A stretch of 14,911 bases of DNA from an uncultured Eggerthellaceae bacterium (GTDB lineage Bacteria > Actinomycetota > Coriobacteriia > Coriobacteriales > Eggerthellaceae): the NCBI GenBank assembly GCA_947632575.1, contig CANRPV010000020.1, positions 1 to 14,911 of the forward strand, written 5' to 3'. Positions 1-6,125 of the stretch are shown here, in pieces. Made by a program: the position numbers and the translations under genes. The notes under the pieces were generated by a model that saw nothing but the letters and a program-made list of their open reading frames with translations, made no database searches and was not told where the DNA came from. Position 1 is the first letter of the stretch, and each line of letters starts with the position of its first letter.

Positions 1-1488
1 AGGATCGATCTCGCTGCAAATGCAACGCCCAACGCGAAGAAGCCCATCAAAGTTGAGCCTTTCTCGCCAACGCCTGAGCTGAATCCAGCATCGTGGTCTT
101 TGACTCTCGAGAAAGCGGATCCCAGGCCGGTAGTGGTGGGCACGGGACCCGCGGGGCTTTTCGCGGCCTGGTATCTGGCATCAGCCGGCTTAAATCCCCT
201 GGTCATTGAGCAAGGGGAGCCCCTTGATCGGAGACGCAAGACAGTAGAGCGTTTTCAAAGTGGTGGTGCGCTCAATCCCTACTGCAATATTCAATTTGGC
301 GAAGGGGGAGCGGGCACGTTTTCCGATGGAAAGCTCACCACCGGTATCAAGGACGTTTATCTTCGCGATGTTTTGCGACTGTTCGTCCGCTGTGGTGCTC
401 CCGAGGAGATTCTGTGGCAGGCCGCCCCTCATATCGGTACCGATCGGCTCGTCGGAGTCTTGAAGGGTTTGCGCGGTCTTATCGAGGACGCCGGAGGGGA
501 GTTTCTCTTCAACACCAAATTGGTGGATATCACCTTTGAGGGCGGATGCGTAAGCGGCATCGTAACGGCGCCCATCGAAGAGGGAGTTATCCAATCTAGC
601 AGAGACAAAAGGGAAGTTAAGCGGCTGGTGTTGGCTTGTGGGCATTCGGCTCGCGATGTCTTTTCGCTGCTTCGAGATAAAACGATTCCTCTTGAGCCTA
701 AGGCCTTTTCGGTGGGTGTGCGTATCGAGCATCCCCAAGCTTTTATCAATGAGGCTTGCTACGGCGCTGCGGCAAGTCATCCAGCTCTCGGGGCCGCTCC
801 CTATAAACTGGCGGTTCATACCAAACGTGGTCGAGGTGTGTACAGTTTCTGTATGTGCCCTGGTGGGGAAGTGGTGGCTGCCGCAAGCGAGGCCGGTGGC
901 GTGTGTGTCAACGGCATGAGCCGTTTTGCCCGCGATGGAGAAAACGCCAACAGCGCATTGCTGGTATCCGTCTATCCTCAGGATTTTGGGGATGATGACG
1001 TTTTAGCTGGCGTCGCGTTCCAGCGCGCTTTGGAGGCAAAGGCCTATGAGGTCGCCCGCGCTAAAAGTGGTCTTCCCTACACGGCGCCGGTCAGCACCCT
1101 CAAAGACTTTCTGCACCACGATGTGGGAACACCCTCTTGTTGGGTAAAGCCCAGCTACCCTCGAACCATAGCATGGTGTGACTTGAGGACGATCCTGCCG
1201 GATTTTGTTTGTGAGGCTTACGAAGAGGCATTTCCTCTTCTAGATGCGAAACTTAAAGGCTTTGCTCATCCAGAGGCGGTACTCACGGGAGTAGAAAGTC
1301 GCTCCTCTTCGCCGCTTCGAATTATGCGTCATGACGATTATCAAGCCCACCTCGAAAAGGAGATTCCGTCGGGCCTTTATCCTTGTGGGGAGGGTGCGGG
1401 TTATGCCGGCGGTATCATGAGTTCAGCCGTTGATGGACTGCGAGTGGCAGAAGCTCTGGTCAGGTCGCAAGCGCAGTTGATGGCGTAG
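1..1488 (+). CDS. FAD-dependent dehydrogenase (COG2509-like), 5'-truncated by window edge
   Basis: Flavoprotein of the uncharacterised FAD-dependent dehydrogenase type; substrate unknown. The frame is open from base 1 without a stop, so the gene begins before the window. A TTG at 100 is a possible internal start but has no clear Shine-Dalgarno and would cut off sequence that precedes the FAD fold in this family. The 495 visible residues show the dinucleotide-binding glycine motif GTGPAG (nt 139-156), the family block around QFGEGGAGTFSDGKLTTG (about nt 289-345), and a C-terminal FAD-contacting block GEGAGYAGGIMSSAVDG (about nt 1387-1437). From memory, family members are about 530 residues with a short N-terminal domain before the FAD site, so perhaps 40 residues are missing. 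The next gene follows after 68 bp. Family assignment is firm; physiological role is unknown. Confidence 0.88.
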   Translation, partial: RIDLAANATPNAKKPIKVEPFSPTPELNPASWSLTLEKADPRPVVVGTGPAGLFAAWYLASAGLNPLVIEQGEPLDRRRKTVERFQSGGALNPYCNIQFGEGGAGTFSDGKLTTGIKDVYLRDVLRLFVRCGAPEEILWQAAPHIGTDRLVGVLKGLRGLIEDAGGEFLFNTKLVDITFEGGCVSGIVTAPIEEGVIQSSRDKREVKRLVLACGHSARDVFSLLRDKTIPLEPKAFSVGVRIEHPQAFINEACYGAAASHPALGAAPYKLAVHTKRGRGVYSFCMCPGGEVVAAASEAGGVCVNGMSRFARDGENANSALLVSVYPQDFGDDDVLAGVAFQRALEAKAYEVARAKSGLPYTAPVSTLKDFLHHDVGTPSCWVKPSYPRTIAWCDLRTILPDFVCEAYEEAFPLLDAKLKGFAHPEAVLTGVESRSSSPLRIMRHDDYQAHLEKEIPSGLYPCGEGAGYAGGIMSSAVDGLRVAEALVRSQAQLMA

Positions 1489-1510
1489 TTCACACTAATA
1501 GGCTTAGTAA

Positions 1511-1546
1511 CGCGGACAAACCGAGTAGCGCGGACAAAGCGAGAAG
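1511..1546 (+). repeat. 18-bp tandem near-duplication upstream of tsaC
   Basis: Two adjacent 18-bp units, 1511-1528 and 1529-1546, match at 16 of 18 positions; both begin CGCGGACAAA. The second copy ends in GAGAAG, which together with the next bases forms the only purine-rich stretch that could serve as ribosome binding site for the following gene. Seen directly; function, if any, unknown. Confidence 0.7.
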
Positions 1547-1556
1547 AGCTGTGAGG

Positions 1557-2147
1557 ATGCAGGGGATAAACACGAACCTAGAGAGCGCTCTGGATGCACT
1601 TCGCGCAGGTGAACCCATAATCATTCCCACTGACACGGTCTACGGGCTCGCTTTGGCTCCCGCGTATGCCTCCTCACCGGAAGTGCTTTTTCGGCTGAAG
1701 GATCGCCCATTTGATAAACCTCTCCCTTGGTTGGTACAGGGCAAAGAAGCGCTTGCTGTCTATGGATGGGATCTGAGTGCTTATGCTTATAGCTTAGCTG
1801 AACGCTTTTGGCCAGGTCCGCTCACACTTATCGTCAAGGCTAGTTTGCAGGTGCCAGAGCATTATCGTTCAATCCAGGGAACCATCGGGTTGCGCCACGC
1901 TAAGCATCCCATGGTACAGGCGCTTCTTGAAGCGCTGGGCAGTCCTCTTGCCGTCACCTCTGCTAATCGTTCGGGAAGACCAGCGACCTCCTCCTTCGAT
2001 AAACTCGATGAGGTGCTGGTTTCAAATGTCGCCGCAGCCTTGCAAGACGATAGTCGCTCCGGTGGTCTCGCCTCTACGGTGATAGATGCTACGTCAGTCG
2101 AACCCGCAGTTTTGCGCCAAGGACCTTTGAGTTTGTCGGATCTGTGA
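1557..2147 (+). CDS. tsaC: Threonylcarbamoyl-AMP synthase (TsaC/Sua5/YrdC family)
   Basis: Makes threonylcarbamoyl-AMP from threonine, bicarbonate and ATP, the activated donor for t6A at position 37 of ANN-decoding tRNAs; cytoplasmic. The 196-residue protein is a single YrdC domain of the short TsaC form, without the extra C-terminal Sua5 domain. Visible blocks are PTDTVYGLA near the N terminus, KDRPFDKPLPWLV, FWPGPLTLIVKA, the SANRSG block preceded by PLAVT, and a closing STVIDAT...VLRQGPL stretch. Start choice is uncertain: ATG at 1557 sits 8 nt after the weak GAAGAG (1543-1548), while GTG at 1551 would add two residues but leaves only 2 nt of spacing. The gene lies 68 bp after the FAD dehydrogenase and 75 bp before rpiB. 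A TsaC-type gene next to rpiB and glyA also occurs upstream of atp in Bacillus. Confidence 0.93.
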   Translation: MQGINTNLESALDALRAGEPIIIPTDTVYGLALAPAYASSPEVLFRLKDRPFDKPLPWLVQGKEALAVYGWDLSAYAYSLAERFWPGPLTLIVKASLQVPEHYRSIQGTIGLRHAKHPMVQALLEALGSPLAVTSANRSGRPATSSFDKLDEVLVSNVAAALQDDSRSGGLASTVIDATSVEPAVLRQGPLSLSDL

Positions 2148-2211
2148 GCCATCCCGCTTGTGGCGTCGCCATGATACACTGATTTTTAGATTTCTCCGGC
2201 GGCCTGAAAGT

Positions 2212-2217
2212 AAGGAG
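2212..2217 (+). promoter_or_regulatory. Shine-Dalgarno deciding the rpiB start
   Basis: AAGGAG directly precedes or overlaps the upstream GTG candidate at 2217, which is therefore too close to be used. It lies 5 nt before the GTG at 2223, which fits initiation there. Confidence 0.7.
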
Positions 2218-2222
2218 TGGAA

Positions 2223-2663
2223 GTGCGCGTAAGCATCGCTAGCGATCATGCTGGATTCGAGCAGAAACAAGCTTTGGTGAGTTATCTGAATGAAGCGGGC
2301 TATGAGGTGATCGACCGAGGCCCGGCAAGCGATGATCGGGTGGACTATCCAGACTTCGCCCAGGTGGTTGCTCAAGATATCGTGGCGGGAGATGCCGATC
2401 GTGGGGTTTTGGTCTGCGGCACTGGCATCGGAATGGCTATTGCCGCCAACAAGATAGACGGCATCCGTGCGGCCAATGTGGTTACGCCGAACTTTGCGGC
2501 GCTGGCCCGGGAGCATAACGATGCCAACATCGTCACGGTTTCAGGCCGCTTTACCGATTTGGAGACCAACGAAGCGATCCTCGACGCGTTTCTCACCACT
2601 GAGTTCGGTGGTGGCAGACATGCGGGTAGGGTGGCTAAGATTGAGGCTTTGGAAAGGAATTAA
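2223..2663 (+). CDS. rpiB: Ribose-5-phosphate isomerase B
   Basis: Interconverts ribose 5-phosphate and ribulose 5-phosphate in the non-oxidative pentose phosphate pathway; RpiB/LacAB fold, cytosolic. From GTG 2223 the protein has 146 residues, the usual length. The N terminus RVSIASDHAGF carries the substrate-binding D8-H9 pair. The catalytic cysteine is C65 in LVCGTGIGMAIAANK, the anion-hole glycine-rich loop follows it, and REHNDANIV supplies H98 and N99. GGRHAGRV near the C terminus gives phosphate-binding basic residues. The frame could begin two codons earlier at GTG 2217, but that overlaps the Shine-Dalgarno. Its stop is 2 bp before the glyA ATG, so the two genes are almost certainly co-transcribed. 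LacA/LacB share the fold, but the lone copy beside glyA argues for RpiB. Confidence 0.95.
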   Translation: MRVSIASDHAGFEQKQALVSYLNEAGYEVIDRGPASDDRVDYPDFAQVVAQDIVAGDADRGVLVCGTGIGMAIAANKIDGIRAANVVTPNFAALAREHNDANIVTVSGRFTDLETNEAILDAFLTTEFGGGRHAGRVAKIEALERN

Positions 2664-2665
2664 CG

Positions 2666-3925
2666 ATGGCATTAAGTCAGCTGGCAGAACATGATCCGCA
2701 GATCGCCGAGATACTTCAGGCTGAGTTATTCCGTGAGCGCCATACCATAGAGTTGATCGCATCCGAGAATTTCACCTCTCGGGCTGTGATGGAAGCGGTG
2801 GGAAGCGTTCTTACCAACAAATACGCCGAGGGTTATCCCCATAAGCGCTATTACGGTGGTTGCGAGAAGGTGGATTTGGTCGAAGAGGTGGCTTGCCAGA
2901 GGGCATGCGAGCTCTATCATTGTAACTTCGCTAACGTCCAACCTCATTCGGGTTCGAATGCGAACTATGCCGCTTATGCGGCTGTTATCGAGCCGGGGGA
3001 TACGGTTCTCGGGCTGAGTTTGGATCATGGCGGTCATCTTACCCACGGCTCGCCCGTGAATTTCTCAGGTCTGCTCTACAACATCGTCGCCTATGGACTC
3101 GACGCTGAGACGGAGACCATCGACTATGACGAGATGGAGCGCTTGGCCAAAGAGCACAGGCCGAAACTTATCGTGGGCGGCGCCTCGGCCTATCCTCGCA
3201 TCATAGACTTTGAGCGCATGCGTGCCATCGCCGATGAAGTGGGAGCTTATCTTCTCATCGATATGGCCCATATCGCCGGTTTGGTGGCGGTGGGACTCCA
3301 TCCAAGCCCCTTGCCTTATGCCCATATCGTCACCTCCACCACCCACAAAACGCTGCGCGGACCGCGTGGTGGACTCATCCTCACCAATGATGAGGAGTTG
3401 GCGAAGAAAATCAACAAGGCGGTGTTTCCGGGGACTCAGGGCGGCCCGCTCATGCATGTCATCGCCGGCAAGGCCGTGGCCTTCGGAGAAGCGCTCAAAC
3501 CTGAGTACCGTGACTACATGGTTCAGGTGGTCGAAAACGCCAAAGCCTTAGGCGAGGCGATGGAGGAGGGCGGCCTGCGCCTGGTGTCGGGTGGAACCGA
3601 TAACCATCTTTGCCTCGTGGATCTCACCGCGGCCGGTGTCACCGGCAAAGAGGCCGAGGCCTTGCTCGAGACCGTAGGCATCACCGTCAACAAGAACTCG
3701 ATTCCGAATGAGACGCGTTCACCGTTTGTGACAAGCGGTATTCGCGTGGGATCGCCGGCGGCCACAACACGCGGCCTTAAGGCGGATGATTTCCGTCTCG
3801 TGGGCTCTTGTATCGCCCGCACGGTGTTTGGGGCTGATGATCCTGAGGAACTTAAGGCGGTAGCGGAGGATATCGATGGACTCATCGAGGCCTATCCGCT
3901 CTATCCCGGCTTGCAATACGCCTAA
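2666..3925 (+). CDS. glyA: Serine hydroxymethyltransferase
   Basis: PLP enzyme that converts serine and tetrahydrofolate to glycine and 5,10-methylene-THF, the main entry of one-carbon units for purine and thymidylate synthesis. It has 419 residues, normal for bacterial GlyA. Visible motifs: ELIASENFTS (about 29-38), the NKYAEGYPHKRYYGGCE block (51-67), HSGSNAN with the GDTVLGLSLDHGGHLTHG loop, DMAHIAGL with D199 and H202, and the PLP Schiff-base lysine K228 in STTHKTLRGPRGG. NKNSIPNE and SGIRVGSPAATTRG near the C terminus are also typical. AAAGGA (2653-2658) gives 8-nt or closer spacing to ATG 2666. It follows rpiB after 2 bp. Methylene-THF made here is the cofactor used with dUMP by thymidylate synthase, which links it to the dCMP deaminase downstream. 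Confidence 0.98.
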   Translation: MALSQLAEHDPQIAEILQAELFRERHTIELIASENFTSRAVMEAVGSVLTNKYAEGYPHKRYYGGCEKVDLVEEVACQRACELYHCNFANVQPHSGSNANYAAYAAVIEPGDTVLGLSLDHGGHLTHGSPVNFSGLLYNIVAYGLDAETETIDYDEMERLAKEHRPKLIVGGASAYPRIIDFERMRAIADEVGAYLLIDMAHIAGLVAVGLHPSPLPYAHIVTSTTHKTLRGPRGGLILTNDEELAKKINKAVFPGTQGGPLMHVIAGKAVAFGEALKPEYRDYMVQVVENAKALGEAMEEGGLRLVSGGTDNHLCLVDLTAAGVTGKEAEALLETVGITVNKNSIPNETRSPFVTSGIRVGSPAATTRGLKADDFRLVGSCIARTVFGADDPEELKAVAEDIDGLIEAYPLYPGLQYA

Positions 3926-3931
3926 GCTGCC

Positions 3932-3958
3932 AAGCGGGCTTGTGGTTCGCCGGCGCTT
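3932..3958 (+). other. Imperfect hairpin downstream of glyA
   Basis: AAGCG (3932-3936) pairs with CGCTT (3954-3958) and GGC (3937-3939) with GCC (3949-3951), leaving a 2-nt bulge (3952-3953) and a 9-nt loop. No T-run follows, so it is not a convincing rho-independent terminator; it may be an RNA 3'-end stabiliser or chance. The rest of the 108-bp gap before the deaminase shows no promoter I would defend. Confidence 0.35.
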
Positions 3959-4033
3959 ATACGATATCAATCGAACAACCGCCTAACAGGCTATCTAGTA
4001 AAAAGCTTTGCCCCTACATGAACCGAGGTGAGC

Positions 4034-4504
4034 ATGGAGTCTTACATCGATAAACGTCCTAGCTGGGATCAGTACTTCATGAAGTTGGCCAATGAGGTGG
4101 CAACGCGAACCACCTGTTTGAGGCGAGCAGTCGGCGCCGTAGTAGTTAAAGATCGACGCATCCTCGCGACGGGCTATAACGGGGTGCCTTCAGGTCTTGC
4201 CCATTGTGCGGTAACCGGTTGTCTGCGGCAGGAACTCGGTGTGCCTTCGGGCCAGCGTCATGAAATTTGCCGCGGCCTTCACGCTGAGCAGAATGCCATC
4301 ATTCAAGCGGCTCGCTACGGCATCAATATCGACGGCGCGAGCATCTACATCAACACACAGCCGTGCGTGGTGTGCGCAAAGATGCTTATCAATGCCGGAA
4401 TTCGTGAAATCATTTATCAGAATCCCTATCCCGATGAGCTCGCTATGGCCATGCTTCAGGAATCTGGAATTACCCTTCGAGTCTTCGACGAGCCCCTAGA
4501 CTAA
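4034..4504 (+). CDS. dCMP deaminase family protein (ComEB-like)
   Basis: Zinc-dependent cytidine/deoxycytidylate deaminase; the expected reaction is dCMP to dUMP plus ammonia, feeding thymidylate synthesis. The 156-residue protein has the catalytic HAE motif (H83, E85) in GLHAEQNAIIQAA and the PCxxC zinc motif (C111, C114) in TQPCVVCAKML. Upstream C58, C63, H76 and C79, in the layout CxxxxCxR...PSGxxHExCRG, match the second metal site seen in the ComEB/T4 dCMP deaminase type and favour that over cytidine or riboflavin deaminase. ATG 4034 is preferred because GAGG (4025-4028) lies 5 nt before it; GTG at 4028 would overlap that site. It stands between glyA and the atp operon, where Bacillus has upp. 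I leave the symbol blank because comEB and dcd-type naming varies. Confidence 0.9.
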   Translation: MESYIDKRPSWDQYFMKLANEVATRTTCLRRAVGAVVVKDRRILATGYNGVPSGLAHCAVTGCLRQELGVPSGQRHEICRGLHAEQNAIIQAARYGINIDGASIYINTQPCVVCAKMLINAGIREIIYQNPYPDELAMAMLQESGITLRVFDEPLD

Positions 4505-4547
4505 CCATTGCCGCTGTTCTTCTTTTTACTCCACCTACTATTTTCTC

Positions 4548-4576
4548 TTGGAGGAATGGGAAAATTTCGTTATCAT
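4548..4576 (+). promoter_or_regulatory. Candidate sigma-70 type promoter of the atp operon
   Basis: TTGGAG (4548-4553), a weak -35 with three consensus matches, is followed after 17 bp by TATCAT (4571-4576), a -10 with five of six matches. Transcription would begin near 4582, about 40-45 nt before the first operon gene. It lies in the 122-bp gap after the deaminase, the largest gap ahead of the atp genes. Inferred from consensus only. Confidence 0.5.
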
Positions 4577-4626
4577 AAGCATGGTTTTACAGGAGGAGAA
4601 AGCATCGCAATAAGCGGAAGAGGCGT

Positions 4627-4917
4627 ATGGTTCTAGCCATTTTGTCGGGGATTGCTGCCGGCATCGTAAGTTTTTTGCCCCTCTCACTCGGTTTGTGGCT
4701 AGCAAAACGTCATCCGGCGCTGGGATATTCCCGGTTTCTTTTCGTGACAGTGGCGGGATTTATCGTATCCCTGGCCATACTGATCTGTTTCGTATTCATT
4801 TGCAATGCTCTAGCCAGCGAACTGCTTATGCCGTTCGCTTTTGCCATGGTCGGAGGCCTTTGCGTATCGGCTCTCGGCTTTGGCATTTATCGTTACTTTG
4901 GCGGTAACAAGGGGTAG
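4627..4917 (+). CDS. Small three-helix membrane protein in the atpI position
   Basis: A 96-residue hydrophobic protein directly before atpB, the place usually taken by atpI, which in other bacteria encodes a small membrane protein linked to c-ring assembly or Mg2+ handling. Three membrane helices are apparent at about 2-26, 37-62 and 66-88, with basic residues after helix 1 (KRHPALGYSR) and at the C terminus (YRYFGGNKG). I cannot see a diagnostic AtpI motif, and it is shorter than the roughly 120-130 residues and four helices usual for AtpI, so the link is positional. It could also resemble other short Fo-associated proteins (AtpR/AtpZ-like). ATG 4627 is served by GGAAG (4616-4620) with 6-nt spacing; no other in-frame start exists back to the stop at 4576. 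Its stop is 12 bp before atpB. Confidence 0.75.
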   Translation: MVLAILSGIAAGIVSFLPLSLGLWLAKRHPALGYSRFLFVTVAGFIVSLAILICFVFICNALASELLMPFAFAMVGGLCVSALGFGIYRYFGGNKG

Positions 4918-4929
4918 GGAGGATAGCCC

Positions 4930-5715
4930 GTGGAGGCCATTGAAGCGCTGAAGGAGCATGTAGCTCATCTGCCATCCAGCTTAGGATCGAAATACATCTT
5001 GGGCAACAGTGATTTTGGCATGACCAATTACGTGTTCTGGATGTGTATCGTTTTCGTCATCGTACTCGTCATTGTTCTTAGTGTCTCAAAGCGTCTTACT
5101 CTTATTCCTACTAACAAGTTCGTGAACACCGTCGAATATGGTTACGAATTTGTTCGCAATCAGATCGGTGAGGGTGTTATCGGTCATGGTTACAAGACCC
5201 ACATTCCTTTCTTAGCGACGCTTTTCTTCTTCATCCTCGTCTCTAACTTCGTGGGCTTGATACCTGGCTGCAAGACACCGACCGGAACGCTTTCTATCAC
5301 GATGTCGTTGGCGGCCGTTTCGTTTGTGTACTTCAACTTCTACGGCTTTAAGGTCAAAGGTGGTCTCGGCTATATCAAGTCGCTGGCTCCCCATGGCTTG
5401 CCCGTGGTCATCGCGCCAATTGTCGCTTTCCTCGAAGTGATCTCCATCTGCATCCGTTGGCTCACGCTGTCGATCCGACTTTATGCCAACATGTTCGCCG
5501 GCCACATGGTCTTGGGTGTGTTCTCTCTGGCTGCTGGCATCTTTATGATGACGGGCATCGAAATGGTGCAACCGCTGGTGTCAAGTATCAGCGTGGCTTG
5601 GGTGCTGCTTTTGATCTGCATGTACGCTCTTGAGACTTTGGTGGCGTTCATGCAGGCTTACGTATTCACGATCTTGAGTTCCGTCTACATCATGTTGGCG
5701 GTCTCCGAGCACTAA
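4930..5715 (+). CDS. atpB: ATP synthase Fo subunit a
   Basis: Stator subunit a, holding the two half-channels that carry protons to and from the c-ring. Length is 261 residues, normal for bacteria, with about five or six strongly hydrophobic segments. The essential arginine is R183 in LTLSIRLYANMFAGH (E. coli R210). H192 stands where E. coli has E219 and E235 where E. coli has H245, the reversed pair found in most non-enteric synthases; Q242 matches E. coli Q252. GTG 4930 has GGAGG (4918-4922) 7 nt upstream. It follows the small membrane protein by 12 bp. Downstream there is a 164-bp structured gap before atpE, the longest inside the operon; all the other atp junctions are 54 bp or less. Confidence 0.97.
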   Translation: MEAIEALKEHVAHLPSSLGSKYILGNSDFGMTNYVFWMCIVFVIVLVIVLSVSKRLTLIPTNKFVNTVEYGYEFVRNQIGEGVIGHGYKTHIPFLATLFFFILVSNFVGLIPGCKTPTGTLSITMSLAAVSFVYFNFYGFKVKGGLGYIKSLAPHGLPVVIAPIVAFLEVISICIRWLTLSIRLYANMFAGHMVLGVFSLAAGIFMMTGIEMVQPLVSSISVAWVLLLICMYALETLVAFMQAYVFTILSSVYIMLAVSEH

Positions 5716-5735
5716 AGGCGTGAACTTAAAGAAAC

Positions 5736-5787
5736 AGCCGAGACGATCGGCGGGAGCGATTAGCTGATACGATCGGCGGGAACGTAA
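5736..5787 (+). repeat. 26-bp tandem repeat, each unit a small hairpin, in the atpB-atpE gap
   Basis: Units 5736-5761 and 5762-5787 match at 20 of 26 positions, with a 13-bp identical core starting ACGATCGG. Unit 1 folds as GCCGA (5737-5741) with TCGGC (5747-5751) around loop GACGA. Unit 2 folds as GCTGA (5763-5767) with TCGGC (5773-5777) around loop TACGA; its C-to-T change turns a G-C pair into a G-U wobble, so the stem survives. Repeat and pairing are read directly; any function is inference. Confidence 0.7.
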
Positions 5788-5799
5788 AGAAGGGTATTT

Positions 5800-5816
5800 C
5801 CGGCATAAAGAGCCGG
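5800..5816 (+). other. Intercistronic hairpin 3 (atpB-atpE)
   Basis: CCGGC (5800-5804) pairs perfectly with GCCGG (5812-5816) around loop ATAAAGA. No T-run follows. It lies between the tandem hairpin repeat and the A/T-rich hairpin next to atpE. Confidence 0.5.
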
Positions 5817-5835
5817 TGATCCATAGAAACGAATA

Positions 5836-5860
5836 GTTTTTGGGTATCGGGCTCAAAAAC
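5836..5860 (+). other. Intercistronic hairpin 4, just before the atpE ribosome binding site
   Basis: GTTTTTG (5836-5842) pairs with CAAAAAC (5854-5860); a G-U and a G-C pair extend the stem inward to 9 bp around loop TATCGGG (5845-5851). It ends 8 nt before the AGGAGG of atpE. Without a following T-run it should not terminate transcription on the + strand; it may affect mRNA processing, stability or atpE translation. Confidence 0.5.
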
Positions 5861-5868
5861 GCAAAAAA

Positions 5869-5874
5869 AGGAGG
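5869..5874 (+). promoter_or_regulatory. Consensus Shine-Dalgarno of atpE
   Basis: AGGAGG within an A-rich stretch, 5 nt before ATG 5880. It is one of the strongest ribosome sites in the operon (atpF has a similar one), which fits the need for about ten or more c subunits per complex. Confidence 0.8.
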
Positions 5875-5879
5875 AAATA

Positions 5880-6071
5880 ATGGGAACTCTCGGATATGCA
5901 ATCGGCGCATTTGCACCTGCTTTCGCAATCGCCATCTGCTGCTACGCAGCTTGCATGGGCAGTGCGCGTCAGCCTGAAATCGCCGGCCGTCTGTTCACTA
6001 ACTTCATCATTGGCGCTGCTTTCGCCGAAGCTTTGGGCCTTATCGGCTTTGTTGCCCTGTTCGTCGCGTAG
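5880..6071 (+). CDS. atpE: ATP synthase Fo subunit c
   Basis: Proteolipid forming the rotating c-ring. At 63 residues it is short (family mostly 70-85). Two helices flank the polar loop ARQPE (29-33). The ion-binding carboxylate is E50 in AAFAEALGLIG, 20 residues after the loop arginine as expected. Helix 1 has APAFAIA at 12-18, replacing the usual GxGxGxG packing motif with alanines, and holds three cysteines (C20, C21, C25). Sodium ligands are absent: position 17 is Ile rather than Gln, and Ala51 follows the glutamate, so proton coupling is inferred. ATG 5880 has a consensus ribosome site. It sits downstream of a 164-bp hairpin-rich gap and 54 bp before atpF. The assignment is secure despite the divergence, from loop, carboxylate spacing and location. 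Confidence 0.95.
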   Translation: MGTLGYAIGAFAPAFAIAICCYAACMGSARQPEIAGRLFTNFIIGAAFAEALGLIGFVALFVA

Positions 6072-6112
6072 CTCCTGTTCGGTTTACTGAAAATCAAGCC
6101 CTTGAGGCAAAA

Positions 6113-6119
6113 AGGAGGT
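6113..6119 (+). promoter_or_regulatory. Shine-Dalgarno deciding the atpF start
   Basis: AGGAGGT with its GGAGG core at 6114-6118 lies 7 nt before GTG 6126. The longer frame beginning at TTG 6102 would place the ribosome site inside the coding region, so GTG 6126 is preferred. Confidence 0.8.
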
Positions 6120-6125
6120 ACGCAC

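Noticed and set aside
100..102. TTG at 100 as true start of the FAD dehydrogenase
   Set aside because: The same frame is open to base 1, there is no Shine-Dalgarno before it, and family members have sequence ahead of the FAD motif; the gene is cut by the window edge.
3932..3958. Rho-independent terminator after glyA
   Set aside because: The stem is bulged and is followed by ATACGATATC rather than a T-run, so I list it only as a hairpin.
3941..3972. Promoter for the dCMP deaminase around TTGTGG and the TATACGATAT stretch
   Set aside because: No -10 with more than four matches falls at 16-18 bp from a -35-like element; spacing and consensus do not agree.
5836..5860. Terminator or attenuator between atpB and atpE
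   Set aside because: The stem is A/T-rich, lacks a following T-run, and ends next to the atpE ribosome site; stopping here would separate a from the rest of the complex.
5880..6071. Sodium-coupled c subunit
   Set aside because: The glutamine in helix 1 and the Ser/Thr after the carboxylate that bind sodium are replaced by I17 and A51.
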